6,826 nucleotides of DNA from an uncultured Anaerotignum sp. GTDB taxonomy: Bacteria > Bacillota > Clostridia > Lachnospirales > Anaerotignaceae. The position numbers and the translations under genes are program-made. The stretch spans positions 1-6,826 of the forward strand of contig NZ_CAJMDQ010000093.1 in the NCBI RefSeq assembly GCF_905212195.1, given 5' to 3'. Below the pieces are notes generated by a model. The model was not told the DNA's origin. It made no database searches and saw only the letters and a list, made by a program, of their open reading frames with translations. This document shows, one piece after another, positions 4,079-6,826 of the stretch (its first letter is position 1; every line of letters begins with the position of its first letter).

Positions 4079-6826
4079 CTACTTTCCGCGGCGTTTTTTG
4101 GCGTCCAGAAGCCGTTGCGTTGTATTTTTATGCTCTTCTGGCGTATCCGCCGGTTTTTCCGCAGGCGTTGTTTTCTTCTCTTTCTCTTTGGATACCTGTT
4201 CTTTTTCCGCCTGTTTTGCAGTGGATTTCGCAGGTTTTTCTGCTTTTTTCACCTGTTTTTCCTGTTTTCTGTCTTTCCGCACTGCAAGGGCTCCTTCTGC
4301 CCTCTGCAATACTGTGGGGAATCTCCGCAGGAAAATATCCAGCAGGAGCAGGAATACGCCCAGTATCAGCAAAGGATTCTGCATGGACTGATGTTTCACG
4401 GACTGTGCAGCATCTGCCGCAAAAACTTCGCTGCCGCTAGTTAACACTCTGCCGCCAGTGCTTTCGGCAATCTGATTCAAAAGCTGACTGCCGTTTTCTC
4501 TGGTGGTCATGTCGTACTCTTTGGGATAGGAAAGATAAAATCCTGTGTTGGAATTGGTGGTGGTTCCGTCTTTTTCTTCCACCTGCACTGCCGCCAGATA
4601 CGCCCCTTCTTTTGCCGAAGAAAAGACACCTTCGTAAATGCCCGGAGCCGTGGACTGCATCTGCACCGTTTCTGTTTCGTTGTCAGAAGAAACTACCGTC
4701 ACCTGCACCTGTGATACGTCCTCGGAAAAAGGCATGGTCAGCCGCAGGACGCTGTCCTCTTCCCCGGCTTCTGCCGTCAAGGTCATATCCGTCATGGCGT
4801 TGTTTTTCATCATCCAGGAAACGGCATTGCGAAGGATTTTGACACCACTGTCCGACGCCAGCCATTTCTCCGTCCATTGTCCATGTACATCCGATGTCCA
4901 TGCCACCGTTCTGCCCAGACCATACTGCCATGTGGCCAGAATGGGCTCTTCCTTGTCACTGATGAGGACTTTATCTGCTCTGGCTTTTGCCGTGGTACTG
5001 ATATAGCCGTCCAGTTCCGTGACAGCATCAATGCCCGACAAAATGGCGGAAGCATCCTGCTGTTCAGGGTAAAAAGTCCGGTTATTGATGAATTCTTTCC
5101 CTGCCAGAATGGTTTCCTTTGCGAAAATCTCCGGCAAATCCGTAAATTCATCCGTAAAGTAATACCGCCCATTGCCGTTTTCCGCCAAACGCTGCAACAG
5201 CTGTGTATCTGCGCTTCCCCCGACAGCTACTGTCGAAAGGGTAATGTTCCGCTGGCGCATTTCTTCCAAAAGACCGTCATAGCCGGATTGTTCTGCCTGA
5301 CCGTCTGTCAAAAGGAGGATGTGCTTCTGTTTGGTATTTTCCTCCTTCATGGCATCCACTGCCATTTTCAAGGCAGGCAGAATACTGGTGCCGCCTTCTG
5401 CCTGAATACTGCCAATGGCATTTGTCAAAGCGTCTTTGTTTTCCATGACATCACAAGGCTCCATGACCCATTCCGCAAGGGAATCAAAAGCCACCACGCC
5501 TACCCGGTCGCCCTGCTGGAAATGGTCTAAGCTACGGATAGCCGCTTCTTTTGCCATATCAATACGAGATACCCCATAATTGCCATCCATCATACTTCCG
5601 GAACGGTCAATGACCATAATCATAGTCAGGTCGGAATTCTGCCCTTCTGTTTTCAAATCCATATCCACAGGGAGTATTTCCTCCAGCGGCGTATTCTGAT
5701 AGCCGCCCAGCGCAAAGGCATTTTCACCGCCGCTGACCAGCAGACCGCCGCCGGTGGTGCGGACATAGGTTTCCAGTGCGGATAAAAATCCATCAGGCAG
5801 ATTTTCCGCCGATACATTGGCAAGAATCACGCCGTCATAAGCCCCCAACTGCTCCATGGCAGTGGGTGCGCTGGCTGCTGTCACTTTCTGGACAGCCACC
5901 TGACCGGAAAGCATGCTTTCCCATTCTCTGCCGCTGTCGTCCTGCTCCACAAGGAGAATTCTGGGAATATCTTCTATATAAGTATAGGCATAAACCCGAT
6001 TGTTTTCCCCCATGGTGTCCTGTGCTGGAACAATTTCCGCCCGATAGGTGACACCGCCGCCAGTGGTGGTCATATCGGAAAATACCATACGAGTTTCCCC
6101 TTTGTGGATTTCCGCAGATTCATCGGCAATGAGGGTATTGCCTTTGTACAGGCGAACCTGTGCCGTGGTGTCAATATTTGCATCAATCTGCAACGCCAGT
6201 TCATAGCGGCTATTGATGTTGATGACTTCTGCCAGTTCCAGCTTTGTCAGCTGTACCTCCGGCTGTTCTTCGGACACCAGAGGATATACGTCAACGATAA
6301 TTCCCTGTGCCGCCAATGCCCTTGCCTGCTGTAAAGCGTTACCTTCCGTTTCGTTGCCGTCAGACAGAAGGACAATGCGTTTTGCGGTACCATCCGGCAA
6401 AAGAGATGCAGACAGACGCAGAGCATTTTCCAGAGAACTGCCACCTTTATCCACCAAAGACAGAAAGTCTGCCGTTACATTGGTATTTTTATCCGGCGTC
6501 AGCTCCACCCCTGCCCGTTTTCCAAAGGAAACCAGCCCCAACTGGTCTCGATTTTCTTTGGCCTGCTGGGCTTCCTGCAAAAATGTCTGTACCGCTCCTT
6601 CTGTTTTCTCCACACTTGCGGAACGGTCCACGGCAAACACCGTTGTGGTGGTATTGGCTGTCATAAGCAAAGTGGGGTTCGCCATGGCAAGAATCAGCAC
6701 AAAGCAAAGTACCGCCCGCATGATGGTATGGACTTTTTTCCGAAATGGCGATGCAAACTGTCCGCCTTTGGCAAAAAACAGTATGGCTGCCATTACGGGA
6801 ATCAATAAAATCAGCCAATAAGGCTG
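4079..6826 (-). CDS. Double VWA-domain membrane protein with GATase-like domain, 5' end outside window
   Basis: At least 915 codons; the frame stays open to the window edge. The first seven visible codons (QPYWLIL) complete a membrane segment, so the TTG at 6805 is not the start; the true start is probably only a few codons outside. Numbering from that TTG, two N-terminal membrane segments (up to about 12, and 29-50) precede a first VWA domain (about 55-178: MIDAS DRSAS at 60-64, LSDG at 147-150). Next come a beta-rich linker (190-275), a glutamine-amidotransferase-like domain (281-380, with TGGGLLVSGGENAFALGGY at 351-369) without an obvious catalytic cysteine, and a second VWA domain (396-560: DRSGS at 400-404, GGTS at 471-474, LLTDG at 498-502). 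A C-terminal membrane segment (810-827) is followed by a Lys/Glu/Ala-rich cytosolic tail of about 80 residues. The build resembles BatA-type proteins, which often sit beside MoxR ATPase and DUF58 genes; those would lie beyond this window. Expected role: metal-dependent protein binding at the outer membrane face. Partner unknown. The stop is TAG. Confidence 0.9.
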   Translation of the reverse strand, partial: QPYWLILLIPVMAAILFFAKGGQFASPFRKKVHTIMRAVLCFVLILAMANPTLLMTANTTTTVFAVDRSASVEKTEGAVQTFLQEAQQAKENRDQLGLVSFGKRAGVELTPDKNTNVTADFLSLVDKGGSSLENALRLSASLLPDGTAKRIVLLSDGNETEGNALQQARALAAQGIIVDVYPLVSEEQPEVQLTKLELAEVININSRYELALQIDANIDTTAQVRLYKGNTLIADESAEIHKGETRMVFSDMTTTGGGVTYRAEIVPAQDTMGENNRVYAYTYIEDIPRILLVEQDDSGREWESMLSGQVAVQKVTAASAPTAMEQLGAYDGVILANVSAENLPDGFLSALETYVRTTGGGLLVSGGENAFALGGYQNTPLEEILPVDMDLKTEGQNSDLTMIMVIDRSGSMMDGNYGVSRIDMAKEAAIRSLDHFQQGDRVGVVAFDSLAEWVMEPCDVMENKDALTNAIGSIQAEGGTSILPALKMAVDAMKEENTKQKHILLLTDGQAEQSGYDGLLEEMRQRNITLSTVAVGGSADTQLLQRLAENGNGRYYFTDEFTDLPEIFAKETILAGKEFINNRTFYPEQQDASAILSGIDAVTELDGYISTTAKARADKVLISDKEEPILATWQYGLGRTVAWTSDVHGQWTEKWLASDSGVKILRNAVSWMMKNNAMTDMTLTAEAGEEDSVLRLTMPFSEDVSQVQVTVVSSDNETETVQMQSTAPGIYEGVFSSAKEGAYLAAVQVEEKDGTTTNSNTGFYLSYPKEYDMTTRENGSQLLNQIAESTGGRVLTSGSEVFAADAAQSVKHQSMQNPLLILGVFLLLLDIFLRRFPTVLQRAEGALAVRKDRKQEKQVKKAEKPAKSTAKQAEKEQVSKEKEKKTTPAEKPADTPEEHKNTTQRLLDAKKRRGK

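Noticed and set aside
4877..6821. Plus-strand open frames at 4877-5530 and 6213-6821 opposite the VWA gene
   Set aside because: Both lie wholly inside the VWA coding frame and have low-complexity shadow composition with no family resemblance.

Overview
The window holds four protein-coding genes, all on the minus strand, so transcription runs from position 6826 towards position 1. Gene content (a VanW/G5 protein, a double-VWA membrane protein, a HypE-like AIR-synthase-fold protein and a PatA-like aminotransferase), roughly balanced base composition by eye, strong AAGGAG-type ribosome sites and TGGTAWAAT extended -10 boxes point to a Gram-positive anaerobe of the class Clostridia. A Lachnospiraceae-like lineage is my guess; no rRNA or marker gene is present to settle it.

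Layout, in order of transcription. (1) 6826-4079: a large membrane-anchored protein with two von Willebrand factor A domains flanking a glutamine-amidotransferase-like domain. Its 5' end lies beyond the window. (2) 4078-3945: an AT-rich gap containing an AT-only hairpin, an 82-base inverted repeat, and a consensus extended -10 box in the loop of that repeat. (3) 3944-2391: a membrane-anchored VanW-family cell-envelope protein with a peptidoglycan-binding-like region, VanW domain and G5-like domain, closed by a convincing minus-strand intrinsic terminator at 2352-2385. (4) 2390-2218: a spacer with that terminator, a second extended -10 candidate and a second terminator-like hairpin in the presumed leader of the next gene. 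(5) 2217-1225: an AIR-synthase-related (HypE/PurM-fold) ATP-binding protein. (6) 1202-21: a fold-type I PLP aminotransferase, 22 bases downstream with its own ribosome site, very probably on the same mRNA.

The first two genes are both envelope proteins, but each is probably its own transcription unit. The last two form a tight two-gene unit, suggesting amino-acid metabolism with an ATP-dependent enzyme of unknown substrate. I see no tRNA, rRNA, CRISPR array, insertion sequence or phage gene, and nothing I can defend as a wholly new system. The most unusual points are the promoter-in-hairpin arrangement at 3931-4012, the hairpin in the 2257-2293 leader, and the uncharacterised HypE-like/aminotransferase pair.
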